A stretch of 64,000 bases of DNA from Cylindrotheca closterium (GCA_933822405.4 CAKOGP040002147.1:45862-109861); one strand, 5' to 3'; positions 12,401-22,183 are shown, numbered from the stretch's first letter. The notes: generated by a model from the letters alone, not told the origin. Numbers and translations: made by a program.

Positions 12401-13936
12401 GAAGGGGTGGAGGACCGCACCTGGTGGTTCTTGTCCTTGTTCCGAATCCGGCTGCTGACTTGATGGAATACCATGATGTAGTAGTTGTTGTTGTTGGGCT
12501 GCTGTCTGTTCAATCATAGCCATTTCATTCATTGAAAGCAAATCGCCCGTGGATGGATGAAGAACCGCGCCTGGTGGTTCTTGTCCTTGGTCCGAATCAG
12601 AATCTGTCTGTTGACTTGCTTGAATACCATATTGTTGTTGTTGTTGCTGAACACTAGCCGAGTCGACACTTGTGACAGCCTGGGCTGTGGAGGGGTGCTG
12701 GAGAACTGCATCTGATGCTTGGTGTAGCATGTGTTCTTGTCCTTGTTGCAGTGCCTGCGGTTGAGTCACCGCAATACCGTATTGTTGTTGAGTTGCTGGT
12801 TGCTGAACAATAACCGAATCAGCCATTGTTACGTCCTGGACTGTGGTAGGGTGGAGAACTGCACCTGATGATTGAACTGACAATTGCTCTTGCCCTTGTT
12901 GCAAAGGCGGTTCTTGTTGTTGGTGCGCTGTCTGCTGAATAATATCAGAGTAATCAATAGTAGCTGCACGGACTCTGGATGGTCGGAGGACTGGTGTTGC
13001 AGATGGCAATGGTTCTTGTACTTGTTGCAAAGGCGGTTGTAGCACAGCCGGCTGTTGACTCTGCGAAATACCTTGCTGTTCTTGGGGTGCTGCTATCTGC
13101 TGAACAGTTCCAGGGTTATTAATAGCCACCGCTTGGACTGCAGACTGGTGGATAACTCCACCTGGTGCTTCAGATGGCAATGGTTCTTGTACTTGCTGCA
13201 AAAGCGGTTGCTGCAAAGGCGGATGCTGAATTTGCAAAACAACTTGCTGCTGCTGGGGTGATGCCTGCTGAATAATACCAGCATTATCAATAGCAACCAG
13301 ATGGACCGTGGAGGGCTGGATAACTGCAGTTGATGCTTCAGCTGGTAATGTTACTTGCATTTGCTGCAGAGACGGTTGTGGACTTGCCGGAATACCTTGT
13401 TCTTGTTGCTGTAGTGCTGTCTGCTGAACAGTACCAGAATTCTCAATAGTTACCGGACTCACTCTGGAGGGGTGGACAACCGGAACTGGTGATTCAGTTT
13501 GCACTGGCTCTTGAACTTGTTGCAAAAACGTTTGTGGCTGTTGATGAATTACAGGAATGACCTGTTGCTGCGGAACTACAAGGCCTGTGCTATTGATAGG
13601 AGCCGCCTGAACTGCGGAAGGGTGGATTACTCCACTTTGTACTTCCGATCGTAATGATTCTGGTATTTGTTGCAAGGGCGCCTGTTGACTTTGCAGAATC
13701 ACTTGTTGTTGCTGCTGTTGCTGCTGTTGCTGCTGTAGCTGTTGTTGTTGGGGTGCTGCTGCCATCGTCTGCTGAATCACACCAGGATTCTGAATAGTGA
13801 CTGCCTGAACCATTTGTGGCGCAATAGCTTGTGGTGCCGGAGAGACTTCTTCAGGCGATGCTGTTGCAAACGCCACGGGGATCGTTTGAGCCTCGTTATC
13901 GCCCATACCCTTTTCTCCATTCGAAAGATGACTCAT
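9430..13936 (-). CDS. Choline transporter-like protein with giant Gln-rich repeat tail, copy C
   Basis: Exons 13936-10454, 10379-9769 and 9688-9430 use the same two intron positions as copies A and B (74 and 80 bp), giving about 1450 residues. The first ~900 residues are about 17 degenerate repeats of 40-55 residues. Each has a core like VTIDNSDIIQQTA followed by poly-Gln, then GIPxSQQPPLQ and GQEPLPS...AVIHPS. The last unit passes into the same VTFDEQPTAGD...QESTPLLHQ junction found in copies A and B. The membrane core of about 500 residues is conserved (NTVQVYVSGVMATWC, GINGTSYLESG, GFIIGCVMSGIMMNVIHGAVNTL). The repeats are probably a disordered cytosolic tail; their role is unknown. Transport substrate is inferred only from the family. 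Confidence 0.85.
11350..13850 (-). repeat. Intragenic array of about 17 Gln-rich coding repeats
   Basis: Repeats of roughly 120-165 bp lie in frame inside exon 1 of CTL copy C. The CAG/CAA tracts that separate the units vary in length. Copies A and B hold only about one unit at the same place, so the array expanded after duplication. Confidence 0.8.
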
Positions 13937-14964
13937 GTTGAATCAATTGGTCGACACTTGATGAGCAAGGAAGGCTGTCTGCTGAAGTTCCTTTCTCGTA
14001 TTGAAGGTATTTGCGCTTGGGGATGCTGAAGCAATGCCCTTTGTCAACCTGTTGCTAAAATGCTTTTTGCTTCAGCTTTTTTATATAATGTATCTCTGTT
14101 TCGAGGTGGCAGATACTTGCAACGCTCTTCTGACAACTTATTCTGGGTGGATGACGATAGCAGCGTTTGCGTTTGTTGGAGAGTTTGATTCAAACGACTG
14201 CTGTTCTTTTTAAATTTAAGGAACCCGGAAGTAACAGATGTTGCCACATTATACCAGATACAACACCAAGCGAGGTCTATTCTATAATTTCGGCATTACA
14301 CATTGCAATATGACCCCAAATCTTTAGATGATCGTGCAGCATATCGCATGCTGCTATGAAGTATTCATATCATACGATGGTGTCTTGATCGATGATGCCG
14401 TGCCCTTCTTCGCTTGGATGGTGGGGACTGGCTTCCTTTCTTAGTAAACTTTCTTGTACTCAAATGAGTACCGGTGATATTATTAGCTCTTATATATACA
14501 TAGAATACCGTATCTCTGTTCCTTGGTTCCTTAATTTCCGGGATGGCAACGCCCTTCTGACAACGTTCTCTGTGAATGTGAAACGAAACGGAATTCAGAA
14601 CAGCGGCGTTAAGTTTCCAAAATTTGATTCTAACGATCACTATTTTTAATAAAAACGAAGACCCGGAAGTACGAGTACCAAATGGTCCGACCACCTACTA
14701 GAGGCAATGCACATTGCAATATTGCCCAATCTGTACTCTAGCCTATTATTTTACAGTCTTTGAAATGATGGATTGAACTTTCATAAGATCTTGTTTCGAT
14801 CGATCCTGTTGGCTGCCGGCTACTAATAATATGTATAAGAGAAGCGACACCATGATTTCACAATCAAAAACACGAATCATGAACTGCACTCGGCCATGTC
14901 ACCCCACTCATAACAGTTCACTGTAGTTTGGAGAATGAATTGTAAAATAACATTCTATTTCACA
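13937..14964. other. Intergenic, about 1 kb, with a diverged duplication
   Basis: No gene recognised. Open frames of 60-109 codons on both strands show no family features. Two related blocks, about 14066-14325 and 14480-14735, share in order GTATCTCTGTT, CAACGC(T/C)CTTCTGACAAC, TTTGATTC, ACCCGGAAGTA and CACATTGCAATAT. This is a diverged direct duplication of about 260 bp upstream of CTL copy C. Confidence 0.5.
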
Positions 14965-16023
14965 TCACATCTGAAAGAGTATTTTATCAGGTCCGTAACA
15001 TGGCTTTGGCTCCAATCCCATCCCGTTTCGCCAGCTAGACACAACAGCATCCACTGAAGATCTCGGGTTTCCCCAATGTGTCTGCGACTGGGCCATTAGC
15101 CACATCTCCACAAACATTGGGGCTGTTTCGTTGAATATTTGTGGAAAGGTTGAGTCTTTATCAGGCACCTGTCGGTCAGTGAACAAAATGACAGGCAAGT
15201 TCTTGGGATTGTCAACCATGCTGTACTCCATGTCACAAGCTTGAAGGCGTAGTTCCACAGAGCAGGCTTCATTGGGGTCCCTCTGCTCTACACATTTACG
15301 TCCTGTTCCCTTTCGCTCTTTTCGATTGAGCGGACACCTTGCCGATATATGACAAGTTCCCTCTAGATCTCGACGATGTACCGATATATAGTTTCTGCCA
15401 TGAGGCCAGCTTTTTATGATCGCTTCGGCTGTGTCACGGTGTTCCGAACTTGGTGTAAGATGACGAATATAGGACAAGTCCCAGTCGTTGTCACCCAAAA
15501 AGAATGCGTCTTGTGCAATGTAGGCTTGTTCACAGTCTCCTCCATCGGGATAGTAATCAAAGAGGACATCCGGTCGCTCATCAAAATGTGATTTGTACCA
15601 TTGCGTCCAGTGTTTGTCCAATCCAAGCTTTCGGTGTTTCCCTTCGTCATTCAGAATTCTTAACAATTTCCCAACCTCAATGACATTGTTGCTCGTACCG
15701 CCATAGAATGGGGCTTTCAAACAATATGGCTTTAGTTCCTCAGAACTAGCGTCTTCCGTTGCTGTATCCAATACAGTGTTTTGTTGGCTCGGGTTAATAC
15801 CATTTCTCACTGCTGTCAAAGCTTCCGTTTCGGTTGTAGAACGATCAAACCCATGAAAGTGTTGGACGCTAAAGAAATTGGAGGACAGCAGTGCCGCTAG
15901 AAATAGTGCAAAGCAAGCGAGATCTCTGCATTTGCTACTATTGCTAGTATTGTTATTATTAGCACTCAACCTTGCATCACTCTCGTATTTCTTTTCCAAA
16001 CTTTCATTCGTGACGGCCACCAT
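14965..16023 (-). CDS. Type II membrane protein, fucosyltransferase-like
   Basis: About 352 residues from the ATG at 16023. An in-frame stop lies about 35 bases beyond a GTG at 16047, so the first ATG is preferred unless an upstream exon exists. A single hydrophobic segment near residues 35-55 (ALFLAALLSSNFFSV) after a short polar tail gives a Golgi type II topology. The lumenal part has several Cys, ISVHRRDLEGTC and, near the end, FVEMWLMAQSQTHWGNPRSS followed by SSWRNG. The HRR(D) motif and the late LMxQ...NPRSS block resemble inverting fucosyltransferase folds (nodZ/POFUT/FUT families). The assignment rests on short motifs; a different glycosyltransferase is possible. Transcribed toward CTL copy C. 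Confidence 0.45.
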   Translation of the reverse strand: MVAVTNESLEKKYESDARLSANNNNTSNSSKCRDLACFALFLAALLSSNFFSVQHFHGFDRSTTETEALTAVRNGINPSQQNTVLDTATEDASSEELKPYCLKAPFYGGTSNNVIEVGKLLRILNDEGKHRKLGLDKHWTQWYKSHFDERPDVLFDYYPDGGDCEQAYIAQDAFFLGDNDWDLSYIRHLTPSSEHRDTAEAIIKSWPHGRNYISVHRRDLEGTCHISARCPLNRKERKGTGRKCVEQRDPNEACSVELRLQACDMEYSMVDNPKNLPVILFTDRQVPDKDSTFPQIFNETAPMFVEMWLMAQSQTHWGNPRSSVDAVVSSWRNGMGLEPKPCYGPDKILFQM

Positions 16024-16521
16024 CAACGTTTTGTTTGTGCCACGCACTTGAGTCGTCGTTGTGGTTGTTGACGATACCTAATGGTAATATTTTCAAAAAT
16101 TCAAAATGGACCAATGCTGTGAGGTTATGTGCCCGCCTCCTCATTTCTCCATCTCGACAGATATCTCAAAGTTAATTGAGTCTGTACGTGTACCGTTACA
16201 CTTCGCGGCTGATGCTGATGGTGATGGTGATGCTGGAAGTTTGGACTCAATCGACTACAATCCGGGGTAGGAATTCTGCACAAGCAGAATTTGGGATCGT
16301 CATGCTACCGGTACACGTGTACCGGTATGCCGTTCGATGATCATCCAAGAACATTATCGACACAACCGAAACCAAAGCCACCAATCAGAGCACAAAACTG
16401 CAAAACTCGGAACGAAAAATCATACCACGCGATTGGGAAGATTCATCATCAGCACCCAAACATACTGCCGATCAATACACCCCATCATCGTATAGCTATC
16501 TATCTACCTACCTACTTCACA
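16024..16521. other. Intergenic, divergent promoters
   Basis: About 500 bp between two divergent starts. Two TACCGGTA palindromes (16306-16313 and 16320-16327) flank the palindrome ACACGTGT. The open frame upstream of 16522 on the plus strand is probably leader. Confidence 0.45.
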
Positions 16522-17214
16522 ATGACTTTCATTACAAGAACAATCGCCGTTTCATCCCTTCTCTCAGTATCAACTGCATTTACGGCCTCGCCAAGCATAA
16601 TTGACAGAAGATTCAAGAATACTCCTGAAGGACCAGAAGGAATGAGGACTACATCAACGAGATTCTTCGCCGATAATGTTGCATATTCGTATGACATGGG
16701 GATCGGCAAGAACGAACCACTTGATACGGATGATGCTACCGATCATACCGTCCTTCCTGAAAGCATTGTTAGTGAGGATGACGACATTTATGGAGCAGCT
16801 CAGTTCATGGCCCAATACGAGTCGACCAACAAGTTTCCATCACCATTGGACGATTCGTCCTCGCAGCGGCACCAACATCACCATCATCAAACAGCAGAAC
16901 ACATCAATACAGTCAAAGCAGCGCAAACCAAAACCAATAGCAACAAAAAGAAGTCGCTTCCGAAAGTACAATTCAAGAGACAGTTGGAAGACGTCTTGTA
17001 CATTTTGACGGACGATTTGAGTGAACACGCGACAGCCAGTACAGCATCTGGCGAACTTGACCCCAGCACAAACAGAAATCATCGTCCAGTCATGATGATT
17101 CAAGAATCATCTAGTAATCGACAACTCGACATCAATTCCGTATGGGTTGAAATGTTGATTCATCATCAGCAAAATATTGGAGCAGCACCTGTGCACCAAA
17201 AACAAATGGCATAG
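16522..17214 (+). CDS. Putative plastid-targeted hypothetical protein
   Basis: The frame is open from 16291, but the ATG at 16522 begins a clear signal peptide (MTFITRTIAVSSLLSVSTAF), giving 230 residues. The STA-F junction fits the diatom ASAFAP rule, in which Phe follows the cleavage site and the protein crosses into the plastid. A Ser/Thr/Arg-rich transit-like stretch follows. The mature part is acidic and polar, with YDMGIGKNEPLD, a His-rich run and a basic stretch (KKKSLPKVQFKRQLEDVLY). No catalytic motif is recognised. Confidence 0.55.
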   Translation: MTFITRTIAVSSLLSVSTAFTASPSIIDRRFKNTPEGPEGMRTTSTRFFADNVAYSYDMGIGKNEPLDTDDATDHTVLPESIVSEDDDIYGAAQFMAQYESTNKFPSPLDDSSSQRHQHHHHQTAEHINTVKAAQTKTNSNKKKSLPKVQFKRQLEDVLYILTDDLSEHATASTASGELDPSTNRNHRPVMMIQESSSNRQLDINSVWVEMLIHHQQNIGAAPVHQKQMA

Positions 17215-17897
17215 AGTTTAAATAGAAATAAACCAGATACTACTACAATCCAAGAAGAATTACCAGCACTAGGACGGCATCCTTTGTATCTAAAAAGCAA
17301 TCATACAAGACTTTTCCTATCATCTAGCACCACTTTTTTGCTTCGCGTGATAAAACTTGATCTACATGTGCTATTCATCAAACTATCGTCGAAGCAAATT
17401 AAAATCAAGAAAGAATGCAATCACGTTTGGATTGATAACTGAAGAACCACTTCGAATACGGTATGCTTCTCGGTCATCTTTCTATCTCGTTCTTGATGTA
17501 TCATGTGCTGATGAATTTCCAGCCTTCATCTCCCTTTTACACAAAGACAACTCTAACAAGATTGTTGCCTCTATCCTCTCGTACCCTGTCAGAGCCATCG
17601 ATGCTTCTTGAAGCAAGGATAGTCTTTGTCCCACTTCGTTCTGAGTAACAACCGCGTTCACCCTACTCGACATTTCGGATTTCCACGCTTCCAATCCATT
17701 CCAACTCGATAAAGACCCCACCAACCATCCCTGAAGAGTTATTCGAAGCAAGTTTCGTGAGTCTTCTGCCAGATAATGACTCCGTTGACAATAGTATTCA
17801 ATGGCAGTCTTTCCATTCACGTCTTTCCATCCAAGTACATTTGATGGATAGGCATCTAGTAGAACTTTCAAAAGATCAAGCCTGCAATTCGCAGCCA

Positions 17898-18161
17898 ACA
17901 GTAGAACGTGAAAGGGTGTCAAACCGAAAGGATCAATCAAATGATCATGAGTATTGCCTTGTTGGGAAGACTGCATTGATGACTCAATCTCACGAGCGAG
18001 CTCATCCGTTGTTGTAACAGAGGCNNNNNNNNNNACAGTAGAACGTGAAAGGGTGTCAAACCGAAAGGATCAATCAAATGATCATGAGTATTGCCTTGTT
18101 GGGAAGACTGCATTGATGACTCAATCTCACGAGCGAGCTCATCCGTTGTTGTAACAGAGGC
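17898..18161. repeat. 127-bp exact direct repeat flanking a 10-N gap
   Basis: Bases 17898-18024 and 18035-18161 appear identical and are separated only by ten N. This is what an unmerged overlap between two contig ends looks like; it is probably not biological. Confidence 0.9.
18025..18034. other. Assembly gap (10 N)
   Basis: Ten N of arbitrary length join two contigs inside the LRR1 pseudogene. Confidence 0.99.
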
Positions 18162-19225
18162 GTGGTAGCATTTCGTGTGTATGGGTAAGTTGTCAAATCG
18201 ATGTTTCAGACCAAAGACGATCATCGTAGTGCCAAAATTGGTTCCTCAGTGCTGTGCAGCCTCGAAAGTAGCATAAACTCGCACTTTCAACGTGATAGGC
18301 ATTCGGAAGGAAGACAAATGTTCACTAAAGCCTTGCATCCCATAAAGGCGTCGTTTATCGTCAGGTAGCTAGGGCGATTGCTCAATTCCACTTGCACCAG
18401 CTTGAGACATTCTGCAAAAGCGCAGTGTTGAATAAATTCTATCGATTCCGGTAGTGCAACTGACTGCAGATTCTTGCACGAGTAAAAGGCTCCGTTACCC
18501 ACATATTTGAGACCATTCTGGAACTTTATTAATCCTCAAAGAATCGCAGTAGCTGAATGTGTCCTGTTCAACACGCTCAGTAGTGGAAGGAATGTTGATT
18601 GTTTGCAACTTTTAAAACATTGCATAAAGGCATGTTTTCCAATCACTCGCAAGTTCTCTTCGTCAAAATTCACTTCCTGCAACGAAGTACACCTATAAAA
18701 GGCGCCGCTGCCCAATAGTTCAAGAGATCTCGGAATGTCCACTGTTTCCAATTGCACACAGCTTGCAAAAACATCCCTATCAATTGTTTTCAAGCCCTCC
18801 TGGAAGAACACTCTTGCCAAGAGTTCACAGTAGCTAAAAGTCCCTTTTTGAATGGTCTCCACACTGCAGAGAATGCTGACTTCAGCCAATGACGAGCACT
18901 TTTGAAAGGCCCAATTTCCAATGGTAGTCAACAAACCATCCTCATGAAATCGAACTCTCGTCAATGCTTCACATTCCATAAAGGCAGAATCTCCAATAAC
19001 CGCGACGGACGGAGGAATTTCGATTTCCAACAAGCTTACACATCCGTCAAAGGCACACTCTTCGATTGCCCTTAAAGAGGTTCCATTGAAATGCACTCGT
19101 GACAGCTGTTCGAAGTTGCTACAAGCGTGTGCCGGAATCTCATGAATCAGAGGATGAACAACTAACTCTTCCACGTCGTCTGGAATCCTTTCTCCTTTGT
19201 TTCCAAAGTAGTGATAAGAACTCAT

Positions 19226-19794
19226 CCTATACAATGGGTAACCAGAATATCAGGTAGGAGTTCCATCTGTGATCTGCGATAGTATGATACTGTTGTAGCA
19301 ACAGTACCGATTGTACAATCTGAAATTATTACAATCTCTCGGCAATTTCATTATTGTGCATGGGGTTTCCTCCACGTCTTCACCCCCTAATGAGATAACG
19401 CCCCCGCATTTCCGGAAATCCAAACAGAGATATCGTTGTTGCCAAGCTTCCTCCTCGGGTTCAGTAACATTGGGTCGTGTTCTGGTGGTATTTTGCCTCA
19501 TCTACATACTGTATTGCTTCTGGATTATTCTGTACGGTACCGGTACAGTACCATAGCGTATTGTAGAGAACTTGAACTTTGGAAATGCCAAACGAACGAA
19601 ACAAAAAAAAGTGCGAAAAACGCGCAGAGGCCAAGTTTCGTTTACGTTTTCGTCAACCGTGGGGATTGGCCTAAAACCCTCAAGCTGCAATGTAAATCCT
19701 CCTGCCTCCTGGGCTTGGCGGCAAAACTGATCAACTCTTGAGGAACAAGAAAGCAAGAACGCAGCTGTAGATGCCATGAACTACAAAAAGAAGC
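19226..19794. other. Intergenic, with partial repeat copy
   Basis: No gene seen. A TACCGGTA palindrome is at 19538-19545. Bases about 19672-19713 (TAAAACCCTCAAGCTGC followed by TCCTCCTGCCTCCTG) match the left part of the fold-back element at 21083-21225 in direct orientation. Confidence 0.5.
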
Positions 19795-20689
19795 TTTCAC
19801 AAATCGTTAATTTTACTAATATGTATATCACTTTGCTACATCATTCGATCTAGTGCTAGTTCATCTTCAGTTGTGTACCCTGCCTTATTGTAAGTTCCAC
19901 TTACACACCAACAGCAGCAACTTGGTTTCGTCCCACAACCAGTGTCACACTTCTCCTGTTTACCTTTCTTCCACAACAATTTTTGCTTTGTGGTCAGCAG
20001 GCGAGATAATCTCCATTGGCTCTACAGTGGCCGCTGTACCCACATTTTGAACCACGCCGAGAGCCATCGAATTCGCAACCTGTGTTGAGGCATGGACTCG
20101 TGCCTCGGCAGCTGTTGTGTTTGCTTGTGCTTGATAAAGCCTCCCTTGGGCCAAGTTTTGCGCAACTGCGGCGTTATTTGCCCTTTTAAACTGAGATATT
20201 TCAGTCTCCATCTTCGTGTTTTCAAGTCTATTCTTCGCTGCTTCTACATCTGCTCGCGCTTCGATCTTCCTGCGTTCCTTATCCAACTTTTCTTCCTCCG
20301 ATGGAAAACAGGAGCTAATGTTTCCTCGGCAACAATACAAAATTATCCCAATGATTATGAGTGGGCCGATGATACCTCCAATTGTGGTACCACCCCCGCT
20401 GCTCTCCTGCTGCAAACGTCGTTCTTCCGCTTCGCCGTACATCCACTCGTCGTCATGATGGAAGCCGACAAACTGTGTCAACACTTCTTCGATTGCTGCT
20501 GTGACTTTCATCGTCTTGTTGATGCTGGTCTTCAAACTTTTCGGTCACAACACTATGCCTCCTTTCAGAAATTGTGAGAAAAGAAATCAGGTTTCGAACT
20601 TTCTTCTGGTCCTGGTTTCTCCTCCAGGCGCGTTTCTACAGTACTAGATACCAGGTGCTACCATCACGTAGCCCCATTTACTTGAAGTA
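19795..20689. repeat. Left arm of large inverted repeat
   Basis: This 895-bp arm is the reverse complement of 21245-22183. Identity is near complete over the gene and its 5' flank and lower in the 3' flank. It contains one whole copy of the small membrane-protein gene. Confidence 0.9.
19960..20511 (-). CDS. Small single-span membrane protein with coiled coil, left copy
   Basis: The ATG at 20511 gives 183 residues; the open frame extends eight codons further to a TTG. An acidic N terminus (FHHDDEWMYGEAEERRLQQ) is followed by a Gly-rich turn and one membrane segment (GGIIGPLIIIGIILYCCRG) about residues 45-63. Next come a Cys patch and an Ala/Glu/Arg-rich helix of about 90 residues (DKERRKIEARADVEAAKNRLE), likely a coiled coil. 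I do not recognise the family. The copy at 21423-21974 differs at a few N-terminal residues and over about ten residues before the shared C-terminal VEER. The two are transcribed divergently. Confidence 0.7.
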   Translation of the reverse strand: MKVTAAIEEVLTQFVGFHHDDEWMYGEAEERRLQQESSGGGTTIGGIIGPLIIIGIILYCCRGNISSCFPSEEEKLDKERRKIEARADVEAAKNRLENTKMETEISQFKRANNAAVAQNLAQGRLYQAQANTTAAEARVHASTQVANSMALGVVQNVGTAATVEPMEIISPADHKAKIVVEER

Positions 20690-21048
20690 CTCAAAAGATA
20701 CCTCAGAATGACTATGGCATCACCACCAGTCGCGTTTTTCAACGTCCACTTGTCGCCTGCTTCGACAACGTTCTTCACTATGGTCGTTTTACGATTAAAA
20801 TGCTCGCGCTTGAATCGACCTTGCTTGAATATATTATATATATGGATGCCAAATTTACGCCTGAGAGCGAGCACGGCCTTCAAAAAGGCAGCTTCGAAGT
20901 ATTGAAACCCCAAATATTTATCCGATACCACGTACAGGAAAATTCTGAACGGTTTCATCTTCTTTGAACTCCGCCGATTCTCCTGACTGCTGCCGCTGGA
21001 CCCGGTATGATGACCCAACTCCATGTTTTCACAATTGTTCCAGATCAT
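20644..21048 (-). CDS. Hypothetical 134-residue ORF between the repeat arms
   Basis: An ATG-initiated frame whose last ~15 codons enter the left arm of the inverted repeat. The product is basic (RRSSKKMKPFRIFLYVVSDKY, ALRRKFGIHIY, KREHFNRKTT) with no recognised domain. It runs in the same direction as the left membrane-protein gene, about 130 bp upstream of its ATG. The right arm keeps only the last part of this frame. It could be a remnant of the unit that was duplicated. Confidence 0.3.
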   Translation of the reverse strand: MIWNNCENMELGHHTGSSGSSQENRRSSKKMKPFRIFLYVVSDKYLGFQYFEAAFLKAVLALRRKFGIHIYNIFKQGRFKREHFNRKTTIVKNVVEAGDKWTLKNATGGDAIVILRYLLSTSSKWGYVMVAPGI

Positions 21049-21082
21049 TCCAGGTAGTAGCTACATACCGGTAATAAAAACC

Positions 21083-21225
21083 GAACTTTAAGCGCCAAGG
21101 GACATAAAACCCTCAAGTTGCAATTGTAAATCCTCCTGCCTCCTGCTTAACAGCAAACTTGCCGGCCCGATACATAAGCCCCCCTTGGTAGATGGGTTTT
21201 ATGTCCCTTGTGGGGCTCAAAGTTC
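21083..21225. repeat. Fold-back (MITE-like) element, 143 bp
   Basis: The ends form an imperfect terminal inverted repeat of about 30 bp. The inner 16 bases (AAGGGACATAAAACCC, 21097-21112) are exactly complementary to 21194-21209, and the outer GAACTTT also pairs. No target-site duplication is evident. A partial direct copy lies at 19672-19713. Confidence 0.6.
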
Positions 21226-21244
21226 AGCGGCACAAGTCAGGAAA

Positions 21245-22183
21245 TACTTCAAGTAAATGGGGCTACGTGATGGTAGCACCTGGTATCTAGTACTGTAGAA
21301 ACGCGTCTGGAGGAGAAACCAGGACCAGAAGAAAGTTCGAAACCTGATTTCTTTTCTCACAATTTCTGAAAGGAAGCATAGTGTTGTGACCGAAAAGTTT
21401 GAAGACCAGCATCAAGAAGACGATGAAAGTCACAGCAGTAATCGAAGAATTGTTGACACAGTTTGTCGGCTTCCATCATGACGACGAGTGGATGTACGGC
21501 GAAGCGGAAGAACGACGTTTGCAGCAGGAGAGCAGCGGGGGTGGTACCACAATTGGAGGTATCATCGGCCCACTCATAATCATTGGGATAATTTTGTATT
21601 GTTGCCGAGGAAACATTAGCTCCTGTTTTCCATCGGAGGAAGAAAAGTTGGATAAGGAACGCAGGAAGATCGAAGCGCGAGCAGATGTAGAAGCAGCGAA
21701 GAATAGACTTGAAAACACGAAGATGGAGACTGAAATATCTCAGTTTAAAAGGGCAAATAACGCCGCAGTTGCGCAAAACTTGGCCCAAGGGAGGCTTTAT
21801 CAAGCACAAGCAAACACAACAGCTGCCGAGGCGCGAGTCCATGCCTCAACACAGGTTGCGAATTCGATGGCTCTCGGCGTGGTTCAAAATTTGGGTACAG
21901 CGGCCACTGTAGAGCCAATGGAGATTATCTCGCCTCTTGAAGCAAGAACAACAGTTACCGTGGAAGAAAGGTAAACAGGAGAAGGATGGTTGTGGGACGA
22001 AACCAAGTTGCCGCTGTTGGTGTAGATGTCGAACTGAAGAGAAAGATTAGCTGAAATTTACTGTGAAGATCAGAAGAAAACGAACTTCCAGCAAGGCGGG
22101 GCACGCAACTGAAGATGGACTAGGACAGTTGCCGAATCTAGTAAAGTGATATACATGTTAGTAAAGTTAACGATATGTGAAAA
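21245..22183. repeat. Right arm of large inverted repeat
   Basis: Reverse complement of 19795-20689 with extra sequence in the 3' flank of the gene (about 22024-22090). It starts about 20 bp after the fold-back element. A 555-bp non-repeated centre separates the arms. Confidence 0.9.
21423..21974 (+). CDS. Small single-span membrane protein with coiled coil, right copy
   Basis: 183 residues from the ATG at 21423, nearly identical to the protein read from 20511 on the other strand. Same order: acidic N terminus, one membrane helix with YCCRG just after it, then a long charged helix. Differences are mainly near the start (VIEELLTQ against AIEEVLTQ) and at the end (PLEARTTVTVEER against PADHKAKIVVEER). 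The open frame and conservative changes suggest both copies are functional or very recent. Confidence 0.7.
   Translation: MKVTAVIEELLTQFVGFHHDDEWMYGEAEERRLQQESSGGGTTIGGIIGPLIIIGIILYCCRGNISSCFPSEEEKLDKERRKIEARADVEAAKNRLENTKMETEISQFKRANNAAVAQNLAQGRLYQAQANTTAAEARVHASTQVANSMALGVVQNLGTAATVEPMEIISPLEARTTVTVEER

Larger units (their letters stand above)
17383..19225 (-). pseudogene. Decayed BspA-like LRR / ankyrin-like gene (LRR1), interrupted by scaffold gap
   Basis: Starts MSSYHYFGNKGE at 19225 and follows the intact relative at 56861-58630. BspA-type LRR_5 repeats (AFxxCxSLxxVxIPxSV) give way to a C-terminal block DPFGLTPFHVLL...CRLDLLKVLLDAYP...GKTAIEYY. It is broken several times. Near 18617 two extra bases shift the frame; near 18525 one extra base restores it. 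Around 18160-18310 frames change again and about 15-20 residues found in LRR2 are missing. A TAG at 17482-17484 lies in frame before recognisable tail sequence (DDREAYRIRSGSSV) that runs to 17383. The gap at 18025-18034 and its repeated flanks add an assembly artefact. Several lesions lie away from the gap, so a pseudogene is likely. Confidence 0.75.

Noticed and set aside
14965..16047. GTG start for the glycosyltransferase-like gene
   Set aside because: A eukaryotic gene should start at ATG; the first in-frame ATG is at 16023.
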